Positions 21,166 through 33,334 are shown, counted from the first letter of the stretch. The stretch is DNA of 64,000 bases from Isoetes taiwanensis (GCA_021234155.1 JAJEKV010000060.1:5230323-5294322); one strand, 5' to 3'. The notes: generated by a model from the sequence alone, not told the origin. Numbers and translations: made by a program.

Positions 21166-22065
21166 GGATATGGGACTACCACAATCATCGGATCTGTTGA
21201 TCCTACGGCCGGGATCATATGTTGGAACCTCTGAGCACCTCTCGTTTTGCTTATGGTTTTGAAGTATGAAATACGAGTTTGCCTAAGATTTTGATGGAAT
21301 ATCGAGCCTCTATGTGGCTTCGCCTAATGTTTTAGAATTTGAAATACGAGAGCTCGAACACCTACCAAAATAACTCTCGTGTTAATAAGTCTACTTTGAC
21401 CAGTATGACTAATGAGCTAATATAATTATTTTTTCCTAAAATTACGTCTTTTCTTTTCTTTTCTTTTCTCTTTTTTTTTTTTTTAACAACGCACTCAATT
21501 GTTTTTAGGATATGGTCTATAGTTTTAGGAATTGTTATTTTTACATCCACATCGAACCCCTTTAGAACCCTCTGTTATTGTGCTACATATGATTTTTTGA
21601 AGTACAACTTTGAATCATGCTTTTTTTCTTCTTCTTCAATATAGACATAAATTATTAGTTGATCGTATTAAAATTTGTACAAAAAATTCAAAACTTCGAA
21701 ATCAAGGCCAATCATCCAAGCAGTCTTGTAGTTTGAGATTATTTAGTTTTCTTTGGATTAAGAGCATTTGTCCAGCCCCCGTTTGAACAGAGTTTTATTT
21801 CACAAAGTTCAACGCTTGCTTGAAGGTGGTAATAGATTGGAGATTCGTCTTAAAATCATCGGACATTGTAGCTTTGAGAAGTGTAAGCGTTGTTTCATTG
21901 TCTCCAATTCATTTGGAGTCTTGGCATACCAAGTGGAGGCTAAAATTGCAGATGACTTGTGTAAACAAAGATTGATTCAAAAATACCATATCATGTATAA
22001 TAATTGTCTCCATTCAGTAAAGCATGAGTAATGAACTTAGATCTAAGACAGGGAAGACAAGGCAA

Positions 22066-23270
22066 GAATATGTAGCACAATAACAGGGGGTTACTTTTAG
22101 ATTTTTATACGCTTTTTCACATGGTTTTTCTATGATTTCGTTGTTGTATTCGTTGAGGTGTACTAAATAGTATTTCTAGAGTGCACCCTTTATGGGCCGT
22201 TGATTTTCGTTGGTTGGAACAATCCGAGGGTTGTTGTCTTCCTCTGCATGTGTTTGTGCATGAACACTGCGCATGTGTATGCATGTGCATGTGCACATGC
22301 ATGTGCATGTGTGTGCATGTGCATGTTCATGTGCACGTGCATGTGTATTGTGCATGTGCAAGTGCAAGTACAAGTGCAAGTGCATGTGCATGTGTGCATA
22401 TGCTCTTGGATTCTTATTGCCGGAGTGGATTTTACTACCACGAGATGGATTTTTTGCTCACACTTACAAAGGTATTTGGTATTTGTTTTTTAATGTTTCT
22501 TCGCTTAGCATAATGTTTTCTTTTACAAGGTATTGGTTTCCTCGATTCTACAATGTAGTGTCGCAAAAACCCCTTTTGTTTCCTTCCTAAGATTTGTCGC
22601 AGATTCAAGTTTAGGCCCTCTGCTTGCTTCCAACTCTTGATATTCCTCGGTCACGGATTGTTCATAGCCACTTTTAGCTTCAATCAACAAACGGATTCTT
22701 ATGCACACAACAGCGGATTATTCCACCCTTTTCCATGTCATGCGGATCGGTCAAACAAAGGGCCACAAGAATGCATTTATATTGTAGGTTTGGAACTTTA
22801 ATCGAACCATAAGGTGAATCATGCATTACCTTTTAAGCTAGAGATGGAGCCTCCAAAATCATATGGATTGATAAACAATGGTGTCATTGTGAAAGAGAAA
22901 TAGTTGTAGCGAAGTAACAATATGTAGCATAATAACAGGGGTTTTTTTGTGTTGCAAACTTTATGACTTTTAGAATAATGGGATGAATCGCTTCTATCTT
23001 TATGGTAACTTTTACTTATGTTCTATTTGTTTTATTGTGATCAAATTCAAAAAGCTGAGGTGTGATGAAAGCCTCAAATGAATTCTAGTTTTTTTCGGGT
23101 TTGAATTCTAAAATTTTTGTCACTTGTGGGGATGTCCCTAAATTTTTTTTTGCAACATAAACTATTGCCATCCAACATATAAAAATTACACCCCCCAACA
23201 CATAACAACCATTGACATTAACAACCAACACATAACTACCATTGACATTAATTAACACAACCATTGGGTC
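22066..23270 (+). repeat. Repeat family A, copy 1
   Basis: Begins ATATGTAGCACAATAACAGG and matches 35857-37070 almost throughout, including TTTATACGCTTTTTCACATG, the TGCATG-rich tract (about 22245-22400), the ATTGCCGGAGTGGATTTTAC block and a second internal start at about 22918. The downstream edge merges into a half MITE (family B). No coding capacity is convincing: the Cys/His-rich frames over the TGCATG tract are microsatellite products. Confidence 0.8.
22245..22400. repeat. TGCATG microsatellite in repeat A copy 1
   Basis: Alternating TGCATG/TGTGCATG/CAAGTG words. The shorter tract at the same place in copy 2 (36040-36160) shows length variation between copies. Confidence 0.9.
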
Positions 23271-23276
23271 CAACAC

Positions 23277-23519
23277 ATTTAAATTAAAATCCCCCTTAAA
23301 CCCCCTTTGGTTTGGGTGCATATTCACACGGGGGGTGACGTAGGGCAGCGAGAGCCCTCATAATTGTATTTTGCACGTACGAAATTAACACCATATAGTA
23401 TTTCGCTTGAAATCTTATAGTATTTTGCGAATCTTGTTATACAGTATAGCAAAATTTGTACTTGCATACCCCACAAACGAGGAACTTTACGTACGGTATA
23501 GATTAAGGAATAAGGGGTG
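23277..23519 (+). mobile_element. MITE family B, copy lacking its right inverted repeat
   Basis: Has the left inverted repeat with CCCTTTGGTTTGGGTGCATA and the interior ending AATAAGGGGTGA, but then runs into unrelated sequence. The right arm present in the 35.5 and 37.1 kb copies is missing. Confidence 0.75.
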
Positions 23520-23954
23520 AAAGGATCTCTAGTCAACAATTGATCTAGGCCAAAAAACGGCTTGAAGAATGCAAATCATCATGGATTTAGTAGTTGTAGC
23601 GCAAAAATCGTGAAGAATTGGACAAATCGGCCTCCAGATAGATGATATTGCCTTCCGCAATACAATGAGTTGTCTCTAATTGGATTGGTCTTTTCGTCTA
23701 TTAATACGAAGCCAAATCTGCTGCTATTAATAGATCCGCAAGAGAACCTTTTAACATAAAAAATAGCCTTTAGATTTGGCAAATTTTTGCATCACTCTTA
23801 TTTCGGCCGTGCTCCCATGAAGCCGATTTTGGTAAATGCAAAACAGAAAAACTGAGGTAACTCTTGGATGACTAAGGCTTATATACCATGTCATCTACAT
23901 GCCACCTCAGCAGTGTGACGTATCACTAAGGTATAGACGTTTAACATTAGATCT

Positions 23955-23956
<2 letters not shown>

Positions 23957-23990
<34 letters not shown>

Positions 23991-24117
23991 TATTTTTACG
24001 TCATGCCACATTGGCAGCGTCCATGAGACATATGACAGACCCCCAGAGACTTGAACACAAGATCTCTTAGTTGCTAACCCAATGGACTAGCCAATAAACC
24101 AAACAATGGACTAGCCT
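23957..24117 (-). mobile_element. tRNA-derived SINE with (CTAT)n tail
   Basis: On the minus strand there is an A-box-like TTGGCTAGTCCATTGGG (about 24095-24079). A B-box-like TGTTCAAGTCTC follows (about 24057). A short body ends ATGACGTAAAAATACTAT and an eight-unit (CTAT)n tail (23990-23957). The pre-tail resembles the LINE 3' ends at 42.5, 57.6 and 61.8 kb (GGACG(T/A)TAAAAAAACTAT), which would let LINE machinery copy it. A second partial A box (GGCTAGTCCATTG) lies at about 24117-24105. Confidence 0.6.
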
Positions 24118-24727
24118 TGTAGATGAGACCGAATGAAGCCCAGCTTAGACCGTTACAAGCAAGCAAGGACTACGAAGAACACCTTCATGAGGTCAGTTTT
24201 TGACCCGGACTAGAGCAGTAGTATTTGAGAATCAGGCTTCCCAAACTCGAACTGTGTGTTCTGCGAAGCGGAGCAATCTGCAATTTATAGTGCGTCTACC
24301 TCTTCCGCATACATCCAACGGCAGAAAAGGCTCCTTTACGAGTGGCATTCATGCCTCTAAAATTGCATGGGTTGGATTTGCAGCTCCGTCCATCATGAAC
24401 AGATCAAAATTTTCATTCAAAGTGGAGTTTTTCTCATTTTTGTTGATCAAATTAACCACACTAACCTGCTGCAGCTAAAATGATGGTTGGCTGTCACCGA
24501 GGCTGAAGTTATGAAACCAAAAGCATCAAAATCAATGAGCAAGTTTTGTTGAGGGGCGTGTACGGTTTTGAGCTGAAAGCTTCTTTACACTATATATTTA
24601 TTTATCATTGAAAGATAAAACAATACACTTTAACATCCTTGATTGCTTCTGGATACTGATGACACATTCATTTCTGAAGTCTTAGAATTTGCGGCCCCAA
24701 AAGAGAATCTACAAGCTGGGCTGCATT

Positions 24728-25669
24728 TTAAATCCAAATTGAACCTTCATCCTTCAATTTAAAGATGTGAATTCTAAGAGTACGGTCATCAACAGCTTCA
24801 AAAACACAAGCGTCTCCGGGCTGTAAGTCATGGTGCTCCACAAAACTTTGCCAATGGAACCTTGAGCGTTTCAAGTAAGTGACGAACCATTCATCAGAGC
24901 GGCTGTCTATCAACCTCAGGCGTACGCCCGGTTGGAAATTTGTGCTCAGTGGACATTTTACACGCTGAAAGAAGAAACAATAAGAGGAAATCCAGGACAG
25001 TTGACATGTTCATAATCATCAAAAGAATATTTACCATCAAGCATCTTGGTCGAACATGTGTCTTCTGCAAAACAGCATGGTAACTGCCAAATTCAGTCTT
25101 ATAGTTCTTTGCTGCCAGTGCCACCTTCTCCATTGCTTCATTGAAAACTACTTCATGTGGTTCTTCGAGCACCACCTCACTTTCAGGTTTCCCAGATTGC
25201 TCATCTGACACACATTCAGAACCCTTCTTCTCCTCACGTCTATGGTCTGCCTTTCCAGTGTACATGTGCAATGTACTCTGCTTCAAACACCCATCCTTTC
25301 CAAATATCTCAATGCACATTTCTGCACTTGCCACAAGCCAAAATATTAGCAGCTCTCCTCCTTCAATCCCATGTGAAGCTGCAAATGTTTTCCATCCAGG
25401 GCCCAGCTTACATGTACCTCCTCCTATAATCTTGTGTATGCTTATTATCCAATCAAAGCCATCACATCCTTTGATTATAATATCATATCCCTTCATTTGG
25501 GACAAATGTGCTTCATAAAAATCTGTTGGAATAGCCTGCAAGAATTTTCCAAGGAATTCCTTGAGTTCCACGCTACCTTGAATCAAATCCAACTTATTTT
25601 TATTCTTACCAGCTCATCATCTGGGTCATTGACAGTGTGGTAGAATGCTGGAATGCTTCTTTCAGACAT
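24728..25669 (-). CDS. B3-domain (REM-like) DNA-binding protein, two B3 domains
   Basis: Inferred exons on the minus strand are ...-25610, 25535-25035 and 24964-24728, with introns 25609-25536 (GTAAGA...TTGCAG) and 25034-24965 (GTAAAT...TTTCAG). Splicing the first intron restores one B3 fold: IPAFYHTVNDPDDEL joined to AIPTDFYEAHLSQMKGYDI, then GWKTFAASHGIEGGELLIFW and MCIEIFGKDG. A polar linker (about 70 residues) follows. The second B3, KTHVRPRCLM joined to RVKCPLSTNFQPGVRLRL, ends LQPGDACVFEAVDDRTLRIH then IFKLKDEGSIWI. B3 proteins are plant nuclear transcription regulators. The ATG at 25669 is provisional because the frame is open upstream to a possible acceptor near 25718. No disabling change is seen. 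Confidence 0.8.
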
Positions 25670-25719
25670 GTCCAGTTTCCCCTTCCCCTCTTCTGATGCT
25701 GTAATTCCTGCTGTAGAAG

Positions 25720-27170
25720 AGATTTTAAGAATACAGAACAGAATGTTGGGTCAAACAAAGTATAACAAGGTGATTCTTTATAAATAACCAGCAAGCAACA
25801 GCATAATTTTCATTCGATGCCAGCAAAAGAATCCAAAGGACTGCATGCCAGGAATTCAAGCTTTGATTGGGTCATCTTCATATAGAACTACCTTAACCAG
25901 GTAGTCATGTCTCCATCATAAACATATCTATCAAATATGTGTCCCTGCTATGTATAAGAACGTGGCTTAGGCTGACAACATACATACCTGATTTTCTGTA
26001 TCAACGGTCTCTTACTTATTTCAATGGATTACAATAGAATTATATATAGGAAAGCTATTCAATGGGAAAAGACTAATATCCCTAGGACATAGTTGAACTC
26101 CATTGTTCCTGCAGCAAGATGTATGCTTGAGTCACATTGCTAATTGCCAATTTCTGCGGCAGCTAAAGCCAGTAGCTTCAGTACAGGATTAGCAGTTACA
26201 AAAGGCCACTTAAGACACAGCTTTAGGCTGTGAAGTCTCTGTGAGCTTGTAAATTTAAGGCTCTGATCCCCAAAGCGTCCTTCATTTCCTTAAACATAGA
26301 ACCAGCAGGTGGCCAATGTTTGACAAATTGCACATGTTCTGCACCAGCAGGCATTGTTATATAGTAAATGCAACTCTGTTCTTACGAATGAAACAAATGG
26401 ATGGACGTCCTATTACCAAGTTGAGCTGCACAACAGCAGCATGTATCAAGATTCAAAGCAGTATGCTGATAAAATAACCCTGCCTTTTACATAAGTTAAA
26501 CTCTCATGGCTGCATTCCAATGAATTCGCTTTGAAGTTGCATGAACCTATGGACCTAACTGCAAGTAAATCAGATGTCCAACTAAATGCATGTAAGCCCA
26601 TGTTGTGTCCGCATAAATACCAGACTCAAATGTAAGAGCACTGCTTTTCAAGTACTTCTCTGAAGTACATGGTTTGAGTGAGATGATAGTTTGGGGCCGC
26701 TCAATTCCTAAACAATATTGAGGAAAACAAAGGCCACCTTAAAATCTCTTTAACTGTGAGAAAGATATCATCAACCAAGCAGTATCCTGATTCCTAATGT
26801 TCAGCTTCCACAAGCAACAAGTTACTTCGTGAAGAAGGAAAAACTTGTTTAGTTGAGAGACCATATATTTGCCATCCGTTCTGGATATGCAATAGCTAAT
26901 TTCTCCAGCTGCTGAAGTCACAACTGTATAATTAAATATAAATATGGTTTCCCCAACTTGATGAGAAACGGATTTGCCTGCTTCCCAAAATTGCAAGCAT
27001 GACACTGCATTGCTTGCACATGAGGCACATATATATCTCCAAATTAGCATGTCATATTCTTGCCACCGTCCCTGAGAGGTCTACGCTACATTGTGTAATA
27101 TCTTCTTGTTCTTTAATGAAATCTACTGGGCTCTTTAGAAGACCCTAATTAGCCTGAAATCTAGACAACA
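25720..27170. other. No gene recognised; possible upstream exons or intron of the B3 gene
   Basis: No domain is seen in the short frames. The stretch could be the B3 gene's 5' introns or an intergenic region. Confidence 0.3.
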
Positions 27171-27173
27171 CCT

Positions 27174-27400
27174 TTGACAGTTAACATATTCTGTCCAAAT
27201 GCAACCCAAGTTTCTCTGTGGAAGATGACTCCATTTCGAATAGTGAGAATCTGTACTCTGAAGCTCCTATTCCATGTTTTCAAGCACATGAATCTGCCGA
27301 AATACTTTTGGATTGCTGAAGGACAACCATGTTCAGATATTGTTTATCAAAAGCACTTGTGCAACCCTTATGAAGTCAGCTTGTATTAAGTTGAATATAG
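27174..27400 (+). pseudogene. Possible Ty1/copia integrase fragment
   Basis: The plus frame contains FKHMNLPKYFWIAE followed by IVYQ. This resembles the 'GLPKYFWAEA...YLINR' segment at the end of copia integrase domains. Flanking residues do not extend the match. A short decayed remnant at best. Confidence 0.3.
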
Positions 27401-27837
27401 CTTCAGCACTTGATGTTGTCAACTCCCTTTTTTCGCGACTTTCTTTCTCCCCACTTCTTCGAATTGTCTTTGATTCTGCTTCATTAAAAGAGAAGATATT
27501 ATATCTCACAAGAATGCACCTGAGCATGTCTCGTCCTGCTCGCTACTCTCGAACTGACAGACAATACTCCTTTCTGTATCTTTATGTTACTTGATGGGGC
27601 AAATCTTTCAGCATTCATGCATCCCCCCTGCTGCAATACAACCCTCCCCGAGACTTTTGTGTTTCTTGATGAAATCTGTCATATACTTGCAATCCCCAAG
27701 AACTGATTTGTATCTCCACTACTGGTGACCATGAGCCTTCTATCCTTGTTATTATTTTTCTATTAGTGCAGATGCATTGCCACTGTAAGTAAGCCTAGCC
27801 ATATATTTGAATGACTTAAAGGTAAAACAGAATTAAC

Positions 27838-28770
27838 TTACTCTACGAGAGATAAAATTACCAGCGCTTCAAAATTATTTTCCGCTGTAAAAAAGGGAAG
27901 ATTTGCCTCAATAGCCTCAGCCTCAGCAATGTTTTGCAATAGACACTGGACGTGGACGTCCAGAGAGGGATGCATGCAAATGCATGCAATCCCTCTCTGA
28001 CACTGGACGTGGACGTCCAGAGAGGGATGCATGCAAATGCATGCAATCCCTCTCTGGACGTCCACGTCCAGTGTCTATTGCATTTTTCTATCAAATTCAA
28101 ACCTAATGAGAATCAGGACCCACGGAGTTCACAAGGTTAGAAGTCTGCGTTACAATGACTAGGACTGACCCATTAGTTACCTGATATATTCGAGCCAATA
28201 TTAACTTCATGTGCTCAATCCCATAACAATCCTGCACATATCTCTGAGCAATAAGCCTCGCAAAAAGGCGTATGCAAGTATCGAAGATAGAGTAACTCTA
28301 CTTGCTGTAAGCTAAGAGTGGCAGTGATAATACAATGCACCCAATGCAAATCCTAAGAAATATTCCATTTTTATGGCAAAAAAAGCCAAAGGTGAGCTAA
28401 AGCATATAGTTTTTGAGCTAAAAATAGAAAACAAGTACTCTACCTGAACTGAACTCCTGCGCAAAAACTCTTGTGCGTGCGTCCTTCCCCTTTTTATATT
28501 GCTCATGAAATCTTTCACCCATGGATCATAATAACGGCTCAAGCAAGGAGAGGAAAATATATGGTTGCAACCCAAAAATTTAAGAATGAGCTCGCAGACC
28601 AGCTTATGATCTTCAGGCCTGCTAGCTACTAGTTGTGTTGTTAAAATCTCCTTAACAGAAACGTACTTATTGGGCCCCGGAGTAAAGTAATAACCGTTTA
28701 TGTTGTCATGCCGGCATTTCCAGAATCCAGCGTTTTTCCGGCAACGAAAATCGATTCCACAAAACGGATC
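27838..28770 (-). CDS. Unidentified multi-exon plant gene (partial)
   Basis: Minus-strand exon 1 (about 28770-28446) reads DPFCGIDFRCRKNAGFWKCR, then GYYFTPGPNKYVSVKEIL, CELILKFLGCNHIFSSPCLS, RYYDPWVKDFMSNIKRGR and RRSSVQ before a GTAGAG donor. A plausible exon 2 (about 28297-28180) gives SYSIFDTCIRLFARLIAQRY and YGIEHMKLILARIYQ before GTAACT. A later open piece (27920-27850) reads NIAEAEAIEANLPFFTAENN then FEAL before GTAATT. The codon-like continuity across consensus donors argues for a real gene. The first exon is preceded by TAA after a CAG, so its start is unclear. I do not recognise the family. A foldback hairpin occupies the second intron. Confidence 0.4.
27935..28082. repeat. Foldback hairpin with duplicated arm
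   Basis: Outer ends TGCAATAGACACTGGACGTG and its inverted copy (28082 side) bracket two left arms (27943-27999 and 27999-28035) and one right arm (28036-28075). The inner arm pair ACACTGGACGTGGACGTCCA...GAGGGA(T)TGCATGCA is self-complementary over about 37 bp with one indel and an AA loop. The second left arm is a copy of the first including part of its own complement. Confidence 0.85.
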
Positions 28771-28911
28771 CTTTTACTGAAAAGGTGTCAATTTCTTACT
28801 TTGCTTAGCTTGATGTGAAATTCGACGTTCTGAACTTTGGAAAACTGAAATTCTAATCGGGATTCAAATCCCTTGCAGGCCTATTGCATCAGTAACAGTT
28901 ATCTGTCATAT

Positions 28912-28946
28912 TTTTGGGTTGCCCCTAGGGGGCAATCCCTTGTTTA
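28912..28946. repeat. Hairpin repeat, copy 2 (inverted relative to 21.1 kb)
   Basis: GGGTTGCCCCTAGGGGGCAA folds on itself and matches the reverse complement of the 21.1-kb unit. Confidence 0.6.
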
Positions 28947-30061
28947 TGTGGGTTTTTGGTATATTCATGGTATATGCTAGCATATACCTAGAATATGCCA
29001 AAAACTGCTAAAAACCCGGCCAGAAGAAGTCAAATGTTAGGTCATCCTTGTTGCGGCGGCCGCTGTGCATACCGGGCTAACCGGAAGTTTGGATCCCCGA
29101 TCCGCCATAGCCAAGAGAAGGATTCTACTTTCTCGCTTCCATAGCCAATGTCCGACTCATCCGAAGTTTTGACCCGCTTTAGTTTTGATACCAAGTTTTA
29201 TGTGAGAAACGCAGTTGAAAGTCCGGCGGCATTGATCATCCCAAAGAAATGGTGGGAGGTTTAAACAAAAGAAACATGTCAATAAATTCGCAGGTGATTC
29301 CTTTTGTCTTACAATGGAGGTCCGGTGTGGAGGTGAAGAATGCCTATGCAATGCATTACAAAGACGTAAAACACCTTTGTGCCGAAAGCATATATCGTTA
29401 GACTCAAAGCTCAATCTAAGAGGTACATTTCCTATTACTTTCCAAGAAAGCTTTGTAATTATTGAGGGTTAAACAAAGTAATATATTCTAGGAAATTGTC
29501 CCCACAAGGTTTGGAGGATTTTGTTAATTGGGACAAGATTTTCCAATGAAAGATATTGATCCGGGTCGAGCATTTTGAGGATTCTCGATGTGGATGGCAT
29601 AGATGTTGAGGATTCCGTCGTCTTTACTATGCATAGATGCCGCAATGCTTTAAACTCTAACATCTTTCTCGGGTTTCCTTGATTTTTCATACAATGTTTG
29701 TAGTCCCAAGCTTTTCCTTTTAAGGGGAGATGTCCGCATAGATTCACGCCCGACTTCAAAAGCGGTTGTTGCTTAATCTGTTGACTTAGGTAATCAACAT
29801 GATTAGTGATTCTGCGGCAGCCTTTCCAATGAGTATATGTTACCAAAAAGTGCAACTATTGGATTGTGTGGAGTCATTGCATGCATGTCATGTTATGCCA
29901 TGCCATGCATGCGGCGTGGTGCAAAAGATTTCCTTTGTAATCGGCTTTCATGCTAGATGCTAGTCGCTATATGTCAGCATTGTTTGTTATGTTGATCTTG
30001 AATGCTAAAGTGGATCTTTGGATTATTTTTTTTCGCTTTTATCACATAATTCTAGCACATA

Positions 30062-31570
30062 ATGGCGGTAGTAGTCGCTTTCTCGATCCCCTTGGCGCTC
30101 TCTTATGGATCAACAAGGCCGGTTCACAAGGCGGATGTTTCTTCGGTGTGTTTGGTTGGCATGCACTTGAAGCAAAACCAAGCAAGCATGTTCAACCGGT
30201 AGATCATGCGGATCAGAGTCATGGCGCTAGCTTCAATCGGAACCCCACAGGGGCAAGTAAGTTGTAACAACATATATCTCCTATGATGCATTTTCAAGGG
30301 TAATAATCATTGGCCTTCACTCATTATTATGCCTAAATTGGTCTGAATTCTTTTCGGGGTCTCAAGGATTGGTCCTCGAAACCCCTCAAGATAAGTGATC
30401 CCAGCTTACACATAGTTTGCCCCCTGAGAAGAGGGAGATGTTCAAATCACTAGAAAGTTAAATGAGGAAAAAAATTCTGCCTTTTTGAAGCCTTGTTGAG
30501 AAATGCCGGGGCAACCCTGTGATTACCTTCCGGACTCATCTTCCTCAAGGCTTTTATGATCAGATCAAGGAGTTGAGGGGAGAGCCGCTTGTCTTGGGAT
30601 GACTACCTTGTCTGTTTAGTGGGTGACATGATTACCGAAGAAGCCCTTCCTACATATTTGACAATGCTTAACACATTAGATGGAACGAGGGATGAGACTG
30701 GTGCAAGTTCTTCTTCTTGGGCACTTGGGGCCGGGCCGAGCTTGACCGCAGAGGAGAATAGGCATGGGGACATATTGAGCAGGATATCTATATTTAATCG
30801 GGCGTGTTGACATGAAACATTGAGAAGACTATCCAATATCGATTTCATCCGGGATGGTGAATGAAAGTTCTATAATTGCTAGATTGTATCCATGCCAAGA
30901 AATTTCTGTTTGGTTCGTTCTTATTTTAGATGAATTATGTAGAAGCTTTTAATTAAGCAAGAGTAGGTGCTATATTTGAATGTGTTTATGATCTTGGACA
31001 ATAAAAATTGGCATTTCTTTCTTTTGCGGGATCCTCAAACGAGAGAACAATCCTTATTTGGGATTCATATATACCTCTTTTCGGAGAGGGCTACCGCAAT
31101 ATCCCATGGTAATAATCGCCCGCCATGCTAAGGAGCTTGGTGATGCTAAGCTAGCCACCATCCGTGGTCTTGTTGCGGTGATGAAAAGCGACATGAAAAT
31201 GCATATAGTAAGATAGTGGAGAAGCTTTATGAGGTTGATCCCAATGGTGCCATGCTTGCATTGGAGAACATGATGAAGAAAAGATTTCCATGCCCGCACA
31301 TTTGATGTTTGATGGGCAGACGAGAACCTTTTCACAAATTTCTCCTTAGTTGCCCAAAGGCTTGGCGATATTAACCGCCAAGGACTATGCAAACATTCTG
31401 GAGCACTTGGTGAAAAGATGGAACCTTGAAACCATGGTTGGACTCTCTAGCGAGGCACAAGCCAAAGACAGAGTATGTATGTGGCTTTCCAAGCCGTGGT
31501 TCAGAAAATTAGAAGAAAGAGCTGCCAAAGCCAAAAAGGGGCCCAAGACCGGGTCCTTTCAACCGGATAT
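30062..31570 (+). pseudogene. Stearoyl-ACP desaturase pseudogene
   Basis: Successive plus-strand frames give desaturase blocks in order. First comes a possible transit-peptide exon (MAVVVAFSIPLALSYG, 30062 on, ending near GTAAGT at 30256). Then PPEKREMFKSLE (about 30420), SEGFYDQ-like [13 protein letters not shown], and [20 protein letters not shown] then [17 protein letters not shown] (30604-30711). [11 protein letters not shown] (metal-ligand EENRHG) follows. After about 180 bp, probably an intron, come NNPYLGFIYTSF, ARHAKELGDAKLAT, FTNFSLVAQRLGD and LEERAAKAKKGP near the end. The family is a plastid di-iron enzyme making oleoyl-ACP. Both EENRHG and part of DE(K)RH are traceable, but the latter is garbled (KSDMKMH) and several stops and frameshifts break the gene. 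A retained intron argues against a processed retrocopy. Confidence 0.8.
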
Positions 31571-31599
31571 TTAATCGTGAGATTGCTTTACTATAAGCG

Positions 31600-33100
31600 C
31601 AGGATATGTCGGACTTAAAAAGGCCCTTTTTGGTTGAGATCATCATTATATAATTTTGTAGAAGCCCTATATACTTAGCAACGGAAGGGCATGATAAAGG
31701 AGTTTGATTCATAATAAAACGTTTTGATTTGGGTATGCGATTCATGTTCGTAGATTAATGTTCGATTCATGTTCGTAGATTAATGTTCAGAGGTGATCTA
31801 TTAACCAAACAGTGATCTATTTAGATTTGACTTCCTGTATACTAATTGTTGAGCAAACCAACCTTGGGGACGCTTTTAGGTCGTGAAGGTTAGTAGAGGG
31901 CTTGCTTCAAAGATGTCCAAACTTGCTTTAAGATGTCCAACTTGAATGGGAGCGGAGATTTGAGCTTTGATTAGAGCTTGCCGCCTTTATATATGCAAAA
32001 TATAAAACATTATTTATTTAATCTCCCTTGAACAATCCAAAGTGAGGTGAGGTGAATAAACAAAGTAGATGTTATGTGAGAGTTGGCATATTGGATATAG
32101 GGAACATCAATATAGTTTGGTCCCATGGAATGCTAGATAGAACATCAATATAGTTTGAATATCAAACACCATTTGTTAGCTAGAATAATCCATGAAATGA
32201 ATAGATTTGATTGTAATAGCTTATGAATAGATTTGATTGTAATAGCTTATGATTTAACATGGAATGCCAAGTTATCAGGGATAGCAGGTTGAATATCTAA
32301 GATTAGTATTCCTAAGAATAAGATAGAAAACAAGGAGCTGCAGTAGAATAGGTAGTTGGAATTGATAATACGAAGAATAGTTAAAATACATATATTGCAT
32401 CCAAGAGATGCAACTCTCTATTAGATGCGACCCTAATGGATCCAGATAGACTAGTATGCCAATCATACATCATGTATTATCATGTTTAAGGAGTTAGTTC
32501 ACGTCTATCTATTCTAAAATGAACAATTGGAGCTTTCAGACGTGGCCTACACAATGTTTGATATAGATGTAAAATGCATGTTTGTGTTATTTTTTAATTC
32601 GAACAAAACAGTTGTCCACGTAACTGAACGCCAAAATTGTAAATAATAGTTTATAATGTCTAGTGGTGTGTCTCAAGATTCATATCCATTCTTTGCGGTG
32701 CATCAAAGTCTAGGACGTAATAATAGCATTGAACTTGTTGAAATTTGACTAAAATTTTCATAGGCAAAATTGCATGTTTAATGTAACATTCTCGATGATA
32801 CTCCTCTCACACCACTTTGAATTGTACAAGAGTCTTACACATGACAAGGGGCATCTGGTGCATTAAGAACTTGGTATATGCTTTTTTTGCCTGGCCTTTG
32901 TTAGAAAGGTTTCCCAATGTGCTTTTTTTTTTTTTACTAGAGGTCTGACTTGGTGTAAGTGTTTGCGCTTTTTGTCGTCGACACCTAGCTGGAAGAAACT
33001 GAGGCAGTCTTATAGAAGTGTAAAAAATGTAGAGCCTACCACTTATTCTTGGAAGTCATTCCGGAAGCTAAAGGTTAGGACAGATAGATATATATTATAT
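31600..33100. other. AT-rich sequence, no gene recognised
   Basis: Short direct duplications (TTCATGTTCGTAGATTAATG at 31740-31785; GAATAGATTTGATTGTAATAG at 32199-32246). No coding pattern seen. Confidence 0.4.
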
Positions 33101-33102
33101 TA

Positions 33103-33240
33103 ATATGTAGCATTATAACAGGGGGTTTTTTTTTGTGATTTTATACGCTTTTTGGCATGGTTTTCATATGATTTCATGGGCGTATTGCACGAGGCATACT
33201 AATCAGTACATCTAGAGTGCACCAAGTTTTTGCATGCAAT
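33103..33240 (+). repeat. Repeat family A, partial copy 3
   Basis: Starts ATATGTAGCATTATAACAGG and keeps TTTTATACGCTTTTTGGCAT and CATCTAGAGTGCACC. It then diverges. Older than copies 1 and 2. Confidence 0.65.
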
Positions 33241-33334
33241 TTGTGCAATTTTTTTTTCATCCTCCTCAATGGTTAAGATCATAGGGCTTACAAAGAAAGC
33301 CCTCTTTTAATTCAAAAAGATCCAAGGGCTTATA

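Noticed and set aside
22117-22590. Several Cys/His/Met/Val-rich frames on both strands
   Set aside because: Products of the TGCATG microsatellite; the same occurs at 35.97-36.26 kb. Copies differ in tract length, so no frame is conserved.
23957-23990. CRISPR-like regular repeats (GATA array)
   Set aside because: A simple (GATA)n tract without spacers; it is a SINE tail in a plant genome.
27838-28140. Short frames with repeated GIACICMHPSLDVHVQ
   Set aside because: Translation of the duplicated foldback arm, present on both strands; not a repeat protein.
21121-28946. A Helitron bounded by the 21.1 and 28.9 kb hairpins
   Set aside because: The hairpins are inverted relative to each other, no CTRR end or RepHel coding is seen, and the interval contains unrelated repeats and a host B3 gene.
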